Source: UBA9676 sp036522155
GTDB taxonomy: Bacteria > Actinomycetota > Actinomycetes > Streptosporangiales > Streptosporangiaceae
DNA length: 45,807 nt
Direction of reading: 5' to 3'
Assembly: GCA_036522155.1 (NCBI GenBank)
Contig: DATDGI010000382.1
Location: forward strand, 1-45,807
In this document: positions 7,307-15,779 of the stretch, piece by piece
Layout of the letters: each line of letters begins with the position of its first letter
How positions within the stretch are numbered: position 1 is the first letter of the stretch
Program-made: the position numbers and the translations under genes
Notes under the pieces: generated by a model
The model's database searches: none
Seen by the model: only the letters and a program-made list of their open reading frames with translations
Told to the model about the DNA's origin: nothing

Positions 7307-9342
7307 AGGCCCGCGGCTCGCTGCTGGGCCAGCTGCTCGTGACGTTCAGCGTGTTCGCCGCCCTGGTCGCGATCGTGGCCGGCGCCGGCTACCTCGCCGC
7401 CGTTCACCGGGATTCATCCTCGGACCAGCGGGCCGGGCGCAACGTCGTCCTGCAGCATGCCGCCGGGCAGGTGCAGGAAGGCTTCACGGCCAGCCAGATC
7501 GCGATCAGCAGCTTCGCCATGTCCGGCAGCGGCGTGTTCCTGCGGCCGCTGCCTGGGGCCCGGGCCATGTTCCTGACCGGCCTGGCCACGCTGCGCGCGC
7601 GAGCACCGGCCCGGCTGCGCCCCTGGGTGAATAAGCAGGCGCTCGCCGGGAACGAGCTGTTTTCCGCGGCGGACACGATCACCCGGCTGCCCCCGGGCTC
7701 GGCCGCGGCCCGGGCCCTGGCGACCAGCACGGCGCTCACCGCCCGGGGCTTCTATCGCGCCAGCGCCGTCGTCCGGGGCTACCTGGCGGCCCAGGCCGGG
7801 CAGATCACCCAGGGCGGCCAGGATGATCTCACGGCCAGTTTCGGCTGGGACGGGGGCGCACTGGCGGTCGCCGTCCTGCTCGTGCTGGTGGCCTCGCTGA
7901 GCACGCTGCGCGCCGTCACCCGGCCGCTGCGCCGGCTGGCCGACACCGTCCGCGCGATGACGGCGGGCGACGACCGCGCCCGGGCCGAGGTCACCGGCTC
8001 GGCCGAGGTGCGGGAGGTCGCCCGGGCGGTCAACGCCCAGGCGGACGAGCGGGACCGGCGGCGGGCCGACAAGGCGGTGACCAGCCGGCTGCGGGCGGCG
8101 GCCCGGCAGGCGGGCCTGCGGATCCGGGAGCATCTGGTGGCGGACGATGTCCTCAGGGAAGCCTGGACCGCCCTGGATGAGAACGTGGGCGCCGAGGTCA
8201 AGTACCTCCGGCTGGTCGAGGATGAGCAGCTCGGCGCCCCGGTCGGCCGCCAGCCCGGCTACCTCAAGCCGTTTGACGTCATCGGCAAGCGCCTCAGTGA
8301 TGACGAGCTAGCCGAGCTGAACGACCTGTTTCGGGCCCAGGCGAGCAAGGTCGTCCAGGACGCGCGGGGCGCCGACGGGGACAAGCTGCCGCCCCGGCTA
8401 CGTCAGACGCTGCTGCAGGCGGGCGTGGTGGCCCAGCTGCTCACCCCCTTCGGGGTTGGCTCCCAGATGCTCGGCCTCATCGTCGTCCAGCGCCTGCACG
8501 GCGGGCAGCCGTGGACCGTGGCCGAGATCGACATGGTCGAGTCGATCGCCGCCGACCTGGGCCGTGGCCTGCACCACGCCCGGCTGTTCGAGCAGGAGAA
8601 ACGGCTGGTCGAGGATCTGAGAGCGCTCGACCAGGCCAGGTCGGACTTTTTCGCCACCGTGTCGCATGAGCTCCGGGCCCCGCTCACCAGCATCGAGGGG
8701 TATGTCGAGATGCTGCAGGAGGGGGAGGGCGGGCCCGTCAGCCCGGCCCAGCGGGAGATGCTGCAGGCGGTTGACCACAGCACGGTCCGCCTCCACCACC
8801 TGATCGAGGACGTCTTCACGCTGGCCAAGCTGGAGGCAGGGGGCTTCGACATGGTGCTGCGCCCGGTGAATCTGGCCGGGATCATCGGCGGGGCGGTCGA
8901 GGCGATGCGGCCGTCGGTGGCGGACAAGCAGCTCAGCTTCACGGCCGACTTTCCGGCGGAGGGCCTGGTCGTTGAGGGTGACACCGGCCAGCTCGACCGG
9001 GTGCTGATGAACCTGCTGTCGAACGCGGTGAAGTTCACCCCGGACTACGGCCGGGTCGTCCTCACGGCTAGCCGCGAGGACGGCGAGGTGGTGCTCCGGG
9101 TGGCCGACACCGGTATCGGCATTCCGTCCGCGGAGCAGGACGAGCTGTTCAGCCGGTTCTTCCGCGCGTCCAACGTCCGGCAGCAAGCCATCCCCGGCAC
9201 CGGGCTCGGGCTGGCCATCGTCCGCTCCATCGTGGCCAGTCATGGGGGTGAAGTCACCCTGGCGGGCGGCCAGGGATCGGGCGCCGTCGCCACCGTCCGG
9301 CTGCCGCTAGCCGCGGTCGGCGCCCCCGCGGCTCGGCCATGA
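7303..9342 (+). CDS. Sensor histidine kinase 2, same architecture
   Basis: This 679-residue paralogue of the preceding kinase starts at a GTG whose last two bases belong to the previous gene's TGA (4-nt GTGA overlap). TM1 is at about residues 8-33, an extracytoplasmic sensor runs to about 184, TM2 spans about 185-205, and a HAMP (RPLRRLADTVRAMTAGDD) leads into a GAF domain at about 270-420. The HisKA motif is SHELRAPLTSIEGY with acceptor about His455; Ala replaces the more usual Thr after Arg. The HATPase motifs LLSNAVKFTP, DTGIGIP, FSRFFRAS and GTGLGLAIVR are intact. The sensor domain has diverged from kinase 1 while the GAF and kinase parts stay similar, suggesting duplication and different stimuli. 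It overlaps the third kinase by 4 bases. Confidence 0.92.
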   Translation: MKARGSLLGQLLVTFSVFAALVAIVAGAGYLAAVHRDSSSDQRAGRNVVLQHAAGQVQEGFTASQIAISSFAMSGSGVFLRPLPGARAMFLTGLATLRARAPARLRPWVNKQALAGNELFSAADTITRLPPGSAAARALATSTALTARGFYRASAVVRGYLAAQAGQITQGGQDDLTASFGWDGGALAVAVLLVLVASLSTLRAVTRPLRRLADTVRAMTAGDDRARAEVTGSAEVREVARAVNAQADERDRRRADKAVTSRLRAAARQAGLRIREHLVADDVLREAWTALDENVGAEVKYLRLVEDEQLGAPVGRQPGYLKPFDVIGKRLSDDELAELNDLFRAQASKVVQDARGADGDKLPPRLRQTLLQAGVVAQLLTPFGVGSQMLGLIVVQRLHGGQPWTVAEIDMVESIAADLGRGLHHARLFEQEKRLVEDLRALDQARSDFFATVSHELRAPLTSIEGYVEMLQEGEGGPVSPAQREMLQAVDHSTVRLHHLIEDVFTLAKLEAGGFDMVLRPVNLAGIIGGAVEAMRPSVADKQLSFTADFPAEGLVVEGDTGQLDRVLMNLLSNAVKFTPDYGRVVLTASREDGEVVLRVADTGIGIPSAEQDELFSRFFRASNVRQQAIPGTGLGLAIVRSIVASHGGEVTLAGGQGSGAVATVRLPLAAVGAPAARP

Positions 9343-10838
9343 GCTGGCTGGGGGCGGCCGGGCTGGTGGCCGGGCTGGCCGGGCTGGCGGCCGCGGGGCT
9401 GGTGGCGCTGACGGTGTCCAGGCCAGTGGGAAAGCTGGCCAGCACCGTCCACCGGCTGGCCCGCGGTGACCTGGCCGCCCGGGCGGACGTGGCCGGGAGC
9501 GCGCGGGTCCGGGATCTGGCCAGGTCGGTCAATGCGCTGGCCGAGCAGAGCGATCACCTGCGGCTGCGGGAGCAAGAGAGCACCCGGCTGGCCTCGGCGG
9601 TCCGGGAGGCGGGCATCCGGATCCGCGCCCACCTCGATTTCGCCGACGTGATCCGCGAGGCGGTGTCCGCCATCGAGGAGGTGGTGCCGAACGACGCGGC
9701 CTATCTGCACCTGGTCAGGGACGGGCAGCTGGGCCTGCCGGAAGGCCATGAGCACGACTGGATCCTGCCCGCCGCATTCGCCGACGGGTTCCGGCCCCAG
9801 GCCGTGAAGTTCCTGACCAAGCTGCTCGTCCGGGGCACCAGCCTCGCCGCCCAGGATGTCAGCAACCCCGCGCCCGGGGCGCTGTCACCCGCCCAGCTGG
9901 CCATGCTCCGGGAGGCGGGGGTCCAGGCCAGGCTCGTTACCCCGTTCGGGATCGGCTCGGAGCTGTTCGGGCTGATTGCGGCCCACCGCCTGCGGCCCGG
10001 CCAGCCGTGGACCGCGGCCGAGATCGGGGCGTTCGAGGCGATCGCCGCCGACGTCGGCCGGGCGCTCGACCACGCCCGTCAGTACCAGGCGCGCAATCAG
10101 CTGGTGGAGGAGCTGCAGGCGCTCGACCGCACCAAGTCCAACTTCATCGCGACCATCTCACACGAGCTCCGGACGCCGCTGACCAGCATCGCCGGGTACG
10201 TCGAGCTGCTCAGGGAGCAGGACGCCGGGTCGCTCAACCGCACCCAGCGGCACATGCTGGACACCGTCGCCCGCAATTCGGACCGGCTGCACGTCCTGAT
10301 CGAGGATCTGCTGACCCTGGCCAAGATCGAGTCGGGGACGTTCCGGAGCAGCAAGGACCCGGTGGACCTGGCCGAGATCACCGCGCAGGCGGTGGCGGCG
10401 CTGGAGCCGGCCGCGGCCGCGGCCGGGCTCACGCTCACCACGAGCTGCCCGCCCACTGGCCTGGTGGTCAACGGTGACGCCGGCCAGCTCGACCGGGTAC
10501 TGATGAACCTGCTGTCCAACGCGGTGAAGTTCACCCCGGAAGGCGGCCAGGTGCAGGTGATCACCACCGCCGACGGCGAATCGGTGACCATGACCGTCAG
10601 CGACACCGGCATCGGCATTCCCCAGGCCGACCAGCCGGGCATGTTCACCCGGTTCTTCCGCGCCTCGAACGCGATCGACCGGTCGATCCCCGGCACTGGC
10701 CTCGGGCTCAGCATCGTCCGCAAGATCGCCGCCAACCACGGCGGTGCGCTCGATATCGACTCCCGTGAAGGCCGGGGCACCACCGTCACCCTGCGGCTGC
10801 CCCGGGCCGCGAACCGCCAGCCGGCCCCGCTATCCTGA
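9339..10838 (+). CDS. Sensor histidine kinase 3, lacking the extracytoplasmic sensor
   Basis: This 499-residue third paralogue starts at the ATG overlapping the previous stop (ATGA). It begins directly with one hydrophobic helix (about residues 2-25) running into HAMP (SRPVGKLASTVHRLARGDLA), then GAF (about 95-245), HisKA with SHELRTPLTSIAGY (acceptor about His275) and HATPase_c with LLSNAVKFTP, DTGIGIP, FTRFFRAS and GTGLGLSIVR. Compared with kinases 1 and 2, the first membrane helix and the whole periplasm-facing domain are missing. It therefore cannot sense in the same way; it may heterodimerise with its neighbours or respond through GAF. The reading frame shows no damage. A strong terminator follows 44 bases after the stop. 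Confidence 0.92.
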   Translation: MSWLGAAGLVAGLAGLAAAGLVALTVSRPVGKLASTVHRLARGDLAARADVAGSARVRDLARSVNALAEQSDHLRLREQESTRLASAVREAGIRIRAHLDFADVIREAVSAIEEVVPNDAAYLHLVRDGQLGLPEGHEHDWILPAAFADGFRPQAVKFLTKLLVRGTSLAAQDVSNPAPGALSPAQLAMLREAGVQARLVTPFGIGSELFGLIAAHRLRPGQPWTAAEIGAFEAIAADVGRALDHARQYQARNQLVEELQALDRTKSNFIATISHELRTPLTSIAGYVELLREQDAGSLNRTQRHMLDTVARNSDRLHVLIEDLLTLAKIESGTFRSSKDPVDLAEITAQAVAALEPAAAAAGLTLTTSCPPTGLVVNGDAGQLDRVLMNLLSNAVKFTPEGGQVQVITTADGESVTMTVSDTGIGIPQADQPGMFTRFFRASNAIDRSIPGTGLGLSIVRKIAANHGGALDIDSREGRGTTVTLRLPRAANRQPAPLS

Positions 10839-10881
10839 CCATCCCGTTCACGGCCGCGACGGCGGCCGGGCCCGGAGGCGA

Positions 10882-10917
10882 AGGAAGGCCGCTCCCCCCG
10901 CCGGGAGCGGCCTTCCT
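10882..10917. terminator. Perfect 15-bp hairpin between convergent genes
   Basis: Arms 10882-10896 and 10903-10917 are perfectly complementary (15 bp, GC-rich, 6-base loop). The hairpin sits between the stop of kinase 3 and the stop of the convergent AIM24 gene. There is no T-tract on either side, as is common in high-GC actinobacteria. Its symmetrical position suggests bidirectional termination. Confidence 0.8.
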
Positions 10918-10960
10918 CCGTGAGCGCGGCCCCTCCTCCCCCCGGGTGCCGTGCCCACGC

Positions 10961-11716
10961 TCAGCGCAGCATGTCGCCGATGATCCCGCCGACCACGCCG
11001 CTCTCGACTGATTCCCGCCGGTCCTGGCTGCCGGGCAGGAACGGCGAGAGCGAGGCGGCCAGCAGCGGCAGCGGCATGGACTGGAGCCATACCGTGCCGG
11101 GCCCGGACAGTACCGCGAAGTGATGGGCGTCCCCGCCGAAGTACCGGTTGGCGACCCCGGGAACCCGGACCACCTGGAAGGACACCGACGCCTGGAACAT
11201 GCCGACGTGCCCGGGATGGACCCGCAGCGACTGGCCCGGGGCCAGCTGGTACGGGATCACCTCGCCGGAAAGCTCGGCCCACATCCGGCCCTGGCCGCCG
11301 ACGCGCTGGAGGATGAAACCCTCGCCCGCGAAGATGCCGGCCCGGAACGACTGCTGGAAGCCGGCGGTCAGCTGAAGGCCGGGTGTCCCGGCCAGGAAGC
11401 CGTGCCGGTGGATCATGAACTCGGCGCCCGGGCCGACATCAACCGGCAGGATGCTGCCAGGCACCTTGGCCGCGAACGAGATGGTGCCCGGCCCGCCCTG
11501 CGCGGTGTAGGTGCTCATCAGCAGCGACGCGCCACCGGCGGCCCGCTTGAGCGCGCCCATCAGGCCCCGGCCGCCCATGCCGCCGCCCATGCCGGTCGAC
11601 ATCTGGATCGAGTCGGTCATCCAGGAGAACTCGCCGACTTCGGCCACGACGCTCTCGCCCGGATTCAGCTGGATCGACAGCACCGGCATCGTCGTTCCGT
11701 GAATCTGTTCGTGCAC
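10961..11716 (-). CDS. AIM24 / TIGR00266 family protein
   Basis: This 251-residue protein resembles the AIM24/TIGR00266 family of beta-rich, trimer-forming proteins of unknown function. Signature segments are VLSIQLNPGESVVAEVGEFSWM near the start, a glycine-rich stretch at about residues 43-50, LLMSTYTAQGGPGTISFA, FMIHRHGFLAGTPGL, AGIFAGEGFILQRVGGQG and, late, GPGTVWLQSMPL. The tail GVVGGIIGDMLR also occurs in family members. The start is a GTG at 11716 preceded by AGGAGC with a 5-base spacer. A hairpin lies just upstream in its leader (11743-11790). Proposed roles in other organisms (mitochondrial organisation in yeast, exporter-like suggestions in bacteria) do not transfer reliably. Confidence 0.88.
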   Translation of the reverse strand: MHEQIHGTTMPVLSIQLNPGESVVAEVGEFSWMTDSIQMSTGMGGGMGGRGLMGALKRAAGGASLLMSTYTAQGGPGTISFAAKVPGSILPVDVGPGAEFMIHRHGFLAGTPGLQLTAGFQQSFRAGIFAGEGFILQRVGGQGRMWAELSGEVIPYQLAPGQSLRVHPGHVGMFQASVSFQVVRVPGVANRYFGGDAHHFAVLSGPGTVWLQSMPLPLLAASLSPFLPGSQDRRESVESGVVGGIIGDMLR

Positions 11717-11742
11717 GGCTGCTCCTGCTTGGGCGGCGTTTC

Positions 11743-11790
11743 GGTTCCGGCGTGATCGCGACGGCCCCGGCAGCGCCGCGATCCGGAACC
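11743..11790 (-). promoter_or_regulatory. Inverted repeat in the leader of the AIM24 gene
   Basis: GGTTCCG...GATCGCG (11743-11760) is complementary to CGCGATCCGGAACC (11777-11790). This gives 14 base pairs with one 4-base bulge and a 16-base loop. It ends about 26 bases upstream of the AIM24 start codon, immediately before the ribosome binding site. It could be an RNA leader structure, an operator, or a late terminator for the regulator gene upstream. Confidence 0.4.
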
Positions 11791-11941
11791 AGCCGCCCGC
11801 CCAGACGGCCTGGTGGAAATTCCCAGCGCCTGCCGATGATGCCGTGCCTCATGCTCGCCGATGGCCGGGGCCGGCGAATCCTGGAAACCATGTAGCCAGC
11901 CGCCCGCCGGGCCCGGCTGCGTGCCAGGTCGCCGTGGCCGG

Positions 11942-11961
11942 CCGCCGCCGCCGGGCGGCGG
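11942..11961 (-). terminator. GC hairpin after the XRE/LuxR regulator gene
   Basis: CCGCCGCC (11942-11949) and GGCGGCGG (11954-11961) form an 8-bp stem with a 4-base loop, 22 bases downstream of the regulator's stop on the minus strand. It is GC-only and has no T-tract, so it could also be ordinary GC-rich sequence. Confidence 0.35.
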
Positions 11962-11982
11962 GCGGCCCGCGCCGTTATAACA

Positions 11983-14493
11983 TCAGCGGGCCGGCGCGGC
12001 CAGCCCGTGCGTGACCGCGTAGCGGGCCGCCTCCACCCGGCCGCCCAGTCCCAGCTTCCGGTAGACCGTGGCCAGATGGCGCTCGATCGTCACCGGGCTG
12101 AGCCGCAGTTCGGCGGCGATCTGCTTGTTGCTCTTCCCGTCGGCGAGCAGCCGCAGCACGTCCACCTGGCGGGCGGTGAGGCCGTCCGGCAGGGCGGTGG
12201 CGCCGCCGCTCTCACCGATCTCGGCCAGGGCGGTCCGCACCTCGGCCAGCCGCTGCGGGTTGGCGATCCCGGCGGCCATCGCCTCCGCCGCCCGCAGATG
12301 CCGTACCGCCTCGTCGCGCCGGCCGAGCCGGTAGACCGCCCGGCCCAGGCCGGTCAGGGCCACCACCACATCGTGGGCGTGGCCACCCTCCTGGTGGGCG
12401 AGCGCAGCGGCCCGGTAGTGCCCGGCGGCCGCGGCCCAGCGCTCCTCGGCCGCCGCCAGGTAGCCGCGGTTGGCCTCCAGCAGGCCGGTGAGCTGCGGGG
12501 TGTCCTGGCCTTCGGCCAGCTCAGCGGCTTCGCCGAGAACCCGTCGCGCGGCCGCCAGGTCCCCGGTTTTGATGAGTACATCGGACAGGTTGGCCAGGCC
12601 GACCGCCAGCGAGTGGTAGTCGCCCAGCTGCCGCTTGATGACCAGGGCCTGCTCAAAGTTCGCCCGCGCCCCCGCCAGGTCACCGTCGTCCAGCGCCATC
12701 AGAGCCAGGTTGTTCATGGCGACGGACATGCCCCGCCGGTCGTCCAGTTTGGCCCGCAGGTCCATCGCGGTCTCGAAGCAGCGCCGGGCCTCGTCCCGCT
12801 GGCCCAGGTACCGGTGCGCTGACCCGAGCACGGTCGCCGCGAAGGCGCTCCGTTCCCGCAGGCCGAGGCCGTCGAAGATGCTCAGCGCGGTGGTCGCCAG
12901 CCGGACCGCCTCCGGGTAGTCACCGTTCTCGGCGGCCAGCACGGCCGCGGAACAGAACGCCCGGCCCGTGACCTGATCTCGGCGGTGCGACGCGCGGGCG
13001 AGGAACCGGCCCAGCCAGCCGCGCCCGGCGGCCAGCCGGCCGCTGGTGAGCCACCAGCGCCACAGCGCGGCGCTCATGGCCAGGCCGAGGTCGGTGTCGT
13101 TGTCCGCGGCCCATTGCAGCGCCACGTCGAGGTCGGCGACGGCCGCCGCCAGCCGCGCGGACGCGGCGGCGGCCTGCGGCCCGGCCAGTTCTGCCTCGCT
13201 GGCATCGGCCAGGCCGGCGAAATGCCCGGCGTGCGCGCGGCGGACCGACGGCCCGGCGTCCTGCTCGTCCAGCCGGGTCGCGGCGAACCCGCGCATGGTC
13301 GCCAGCATGCTGAACCGGTGTGGTTCGCCCCGGTCGACCAGCAGCCAGGAGGAATCGACCAGCCCCCGGATGGCGCGGGCGAGCGCGGATCCGTTGCTCC
13401 CGCCGACCGCGGCGGCATCGGCCACCGTGAACGGCCCCGCGAACACGCTCAGCGCGGGCAGCAGCCGCTGCTGCTCCGGCCGGAGCAGGTCATAGCTGCG
13501 GCGCACGACATCCACCAGCCTGCCGCTGCCCGGATCGCCGTCGCCGCCGGGCGCGGCGTCGAGCAGGGCGGTGCCCTGCTCGACGATCTCACGCAGTGAC
13601 AGGGTGCCGACCCAGCCGGCCAGCAGCTCGATGGCCAGCGGCAGGCAGTCGAGCTGGCGGCACAGCTCGGCGATCACCCGGGGCGCGATGTCGTTCCTGG
13701 TGAAACCGGGCAGCCGCTCCTCGGCCCGGGCCATGAACAGCCGTACCGCGTCCGAAGCGGCGATGTCCGCCACCGGCGCCGCGGACGTCGGGCAGGCCAT
13801 CGGCGGCACCGGCCAGCACAGCTCGCCGGGAACGCCGAGCACGGTCCGGCTGGTCACCACCACCCGCTGGCCCGGCACGGCGATCAGCAGGTGACTGACC
13901 AGCCCCGCGACCTCGTCCCGCAGGTGCTCAGCGCCGTCCAGCACCAGCAGCCGCCGGCTCAGGGCGAGCGCCGCCTCCACCGACTCCAGCACCCCCACCC
14001 CGGGCTGGTCGCGCAGCCGCAGGCTGGAGGCGACCGCCGGGATCAGCGATGGCGGGTGGCGGACCGGCTCCAGCGGCACGACCAGCGCCGGGTCCGGGCC
14101 GGCGAACCGGCGGATGGCCTCCAGGGCCAGCCTGGTCTTGCCCACCCCACCCGGGCCGGTCACGTTGATCAGCCGGGCTCTCCCCCGCAGCAGCGAGAAC
14201 AGCTGGCCGAGCTCGGCATCCCGGCCGACGAAGCTGGAGTGCGGGATCGGCAGTGGCCCGGGCCCGTCCCCGGCCGCCCTGGCCTCGAGTTCGGCCAGGG
14301 CGCGTTCCGGCCGGGCTGACATCCGGGTCCGGCCTGCCTCCCAGCGGTTCACGGTGGCGAAGGAGACGCCCAGGATCCGGGCGAGCTGCTCCTGGCTCAG
14401 GTCGAGCCGGGCGCGCAGGCTGCGCAGGCGGTCACCGGCAGAACCGGCGTCTTCCCCCGGCGCCTCGCCATTCACAATGTCAGGGTAGGCCAA
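11983..14493 (-). CDS. Large regulator: XRE HTH, NB-ARC-type ATPase, TPR, LuxR HTH
   Basis: This 836-residue multidomain regulator has an N-terminal XRE-type HTH at about residues 20-60 (LDLSQEQLARILGVSFATVNRWEAGRTR). A STAND-type ATPase follows with P-loop GPGGVGKT at about 113-120, a Walker-B-like VLDGAEHL and VVVTSRT. A long TPR-like alpha repeat region covers about 430-750. A C-terminal LuxR HTH (LTARQVDVLRLLADGKSNKQIAAELRLSPVTIERHL) fills the last 70 residues. Two different DNA-binding ends on one ATPase core is unusual. The listed start is a TTG 9 bases after the upp stop; a GTG at 14475 is in frame and equally plausible. The tight spacing suggests co-transcription with upp. The inducing signal is unknown. 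Confidence 0.9.
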   Translation of the reverse strand: MAYPDIVNGEAPGEDAGSAGDRLRSLRARLDLSQEQLARILGVSFATVNRWEAGRTRMSARPERALAELEARAAGDGPGPLPIPHSSFVGRDAELGQLFSLLRGRARLINVTGPGGVGKTRLALEAIRRFAGPDPALVVPLEPVRHPPSLIPAVASSLRLRDQPGVGVLESVEAALALSRRLLVLDGAEHLRDEVAGLVSHLLIAVPGQRVVVTSRTVLGVPGELCWPVPPMACPTSAAPVADIAASDAVRLFMARAEERLPGFTRNDIAPRVIAELCRQLDCLPLAIELLAGWVGTLSLREIVEQGTALLDAAPGGDGDPGSGRLVDVVRRSYDLLRPEQQRLLPALSVFAGPFTVADAAAVGGSNGSALARAIRGLVDSSWLLVDRGEPHRFSMLATMRGFAATRLDEQDAGPSVRRAHAGHFAGLADASEAELAGPQAAAASARLAAAVADLDVALQWAADNDTDLGLAMSAALWRWWLTSGRLAAGRGWLGRFLARASHRRDQVTGRAFCSAAVLAAENGDYPEAVRLATTALSIFDGLGLRERSAFAATVLGSAHRYLGQRDEARRCFETAMDLRAKLDDRRGMSVAMNNLALMALDDGDLAGARANFEQALVIKRQLGDYHSLAVGLANLSDVLIKTGDLAAARRVLGEAAELAEGQDTPQLTGLLEANRGYLAAAEERWAAAAGHYRAAALAHQEGGHAHDVVVALTGLGRAVYRLGRRDEAVRHLRAAEAMAAGIANPQRLAEVRTALAEIGESGGATALPDGLTARQVDVLRLLADGKSNKQIAAELRLSPVTIERHLATVYRKLGLGGRVEAARYAVTHGLAAPAR

Positions 14494-14502
14494 ATTCGCC
14501 GG

Positions 14503-15144
14503 TTAGATCCGCCCAAACAGGCGGTCACCCGCATCGCCCAGCCCGGGAATGATGTATCCGCGGTCGTTCAGGCGTTCGTCCATAGCGGCGGTAACCACCC
14601 GGACCCGGAGCGGATCGTCAGTGGGGAAGGCGGATTCCAGCCGGGAAACTCCTTCCGGGGCCGACAGCAAACAGATCGCGGTCACCGCGGCCACGCCGCG
14701 ATCGGCCAGCATGCCGATCACCGTTTCCAGCGTCCCGCCGGTAGCCAGCATCGGGTCGAGCACGAAGACCTCGCGGCCGGAAAGGTCGGCCGGCAGCCGG
14801 TCGGCGTAGGTCGAGGCGACCAGGGATTCCTCGTCCCTGACCATCCCGACGAAGCCAACGTCGGCGGTGGGCAGCAGCCGGGAGAAGCCGTCGAGCATCC
14901 CGATGCCCGCCCGCAGGACCGGGACGACCAGCGGTACCGGCCCGGCCAGTTTCACGCCGGCGGCTGGGCCGAGCGGCGTGGTCACGGTGACCGGCCGGAC
15001 CCGTATCTCGCGCATGGCCTCATAAGCCAGCAGGGTCACCAGTTCGTCGGCGAGGCGCCGGAACGTGGGGGCCTCGGTGGCCTCCGAGCGCAGCATCGTG
15101 AGCTTGTGTGCAATCAGCGGATGATCAACGACCAGAGTCTGCAT
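14503..15144 (-). CDS. upp: Uracil phosphoribosyltransferase
   Basis: This enzyme converts uracil plus PRPP to UMP in pyrimidine salvage. The 213-residue length is standard. The PRPP loop LDPMLATGGTLE is at about residues 129-140, the PVLRAGIGMLDG segment is at about 75-86, and the uracil-binding C-terminal block GYIIPGLGDAGDRLFG is present. The ATG at 15144 begins MQTLVVDHPL, as in other family members. It is followed after 9 bases by the XRE/LuxR regulator. The ung gene, which acts on uracil in DNA, lies 13 kb away and no link is implied. Confidence 0.96.
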   Translation of the reverse strand: MQTLVVDHPLIAHKLTMLRSEATEAPTFRRLADELVTLLAYEAMREIRVRPVTVTTPLGPAAGVKLAGPVPLVVPVLRAGIGMLDGFSRLLPTADVGFVGMVRDEESLVASTYADRLPADLSGREVFVLDPMLATGGTLETVIGMLADRGVAAVTAICLLSAPEGVSRLESAFPTDDPLRVRVVTAAMDERLNDRGYIIPGLGDAGDRLFGRI

Positions 15145-15779
15145 GATCAGTAGTTTCCCAGGTCCGGTGCCCGGGATCGGCCCGAGTGGCGCAGTCCCGG
15201 TAACTTCCCGCCGATTTTCTGTTGGCTGGGCGGCGGCCGCCGGCTCTCACCTGTGTGCGCCGCGCCTGCGCGTGAGCTTCGGCCGGCGGGGCGCCGGGCC
15301 GCGGCCGCCGCCGGCTGTGCCGCTGATCGCGCCCGGGCGGAACAGGGGCCCGCCCGGGCCGGTCGCGGCCCGGGCGGCCGGCGGCCCCGGAAATGGCGGA
15401 CTGCACCCGTCCGGGCAGCCGCGGCCATCCAGCTTGGGCCGGGGGAAATGGCGCGGCAGAGGGGCACATCCCGGGGCAGCCCGCGCCGGGAATTAGTGGC
15501 ACCAAATTCTGCTGGACAGCGAAATTGCCAGGGCATTTTACGGCTATTTCCCGGGTCATCATCGGCGCTCGCGAAGCTAATCGGGCACGGCCAAAGACGA
15601 GGCTGCTGGCTGACCATCGCCCGCCCGGTGGCGTCGGCCGCGAATGGGACGCGGTGGCTTAATCGCGAGCCCTAACCGGGCGGTGCCGGGTATTACCGGT
15701 TCGCTCCCGATAGCCGCTAGCGCTGCAGCCGCGCCTTGTCATGCGGCCCGGCGTGGTGGTGGAGCCGCTGAGGCCAGCC
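15145..15779. other. 635-base gap without a recognisable gene
   Basis: The gap lies between the start of upp and the stop of the solitary membrane protein gene, both on the minus strand, so it should hold the upp promoter. Several open frames cross it, but they are low-complexity and begin without ribosome binding sites. The stretch at about 15490-15720 is clearly less GC-rich than its surroundings. A small inverted repeat CTGAGGC/GCCTCAG (15768-15783) overlaps the stop of the adjoining gene. I see no tRNA or known riboswitch. Confidence 0.5.

Noticed and set aside
15125..15675. Several small open frames in the upp upstream gap
   Set aside because: No ribosome binding sites, low complexity, and frames overlap each other on both strands. 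No credible product.
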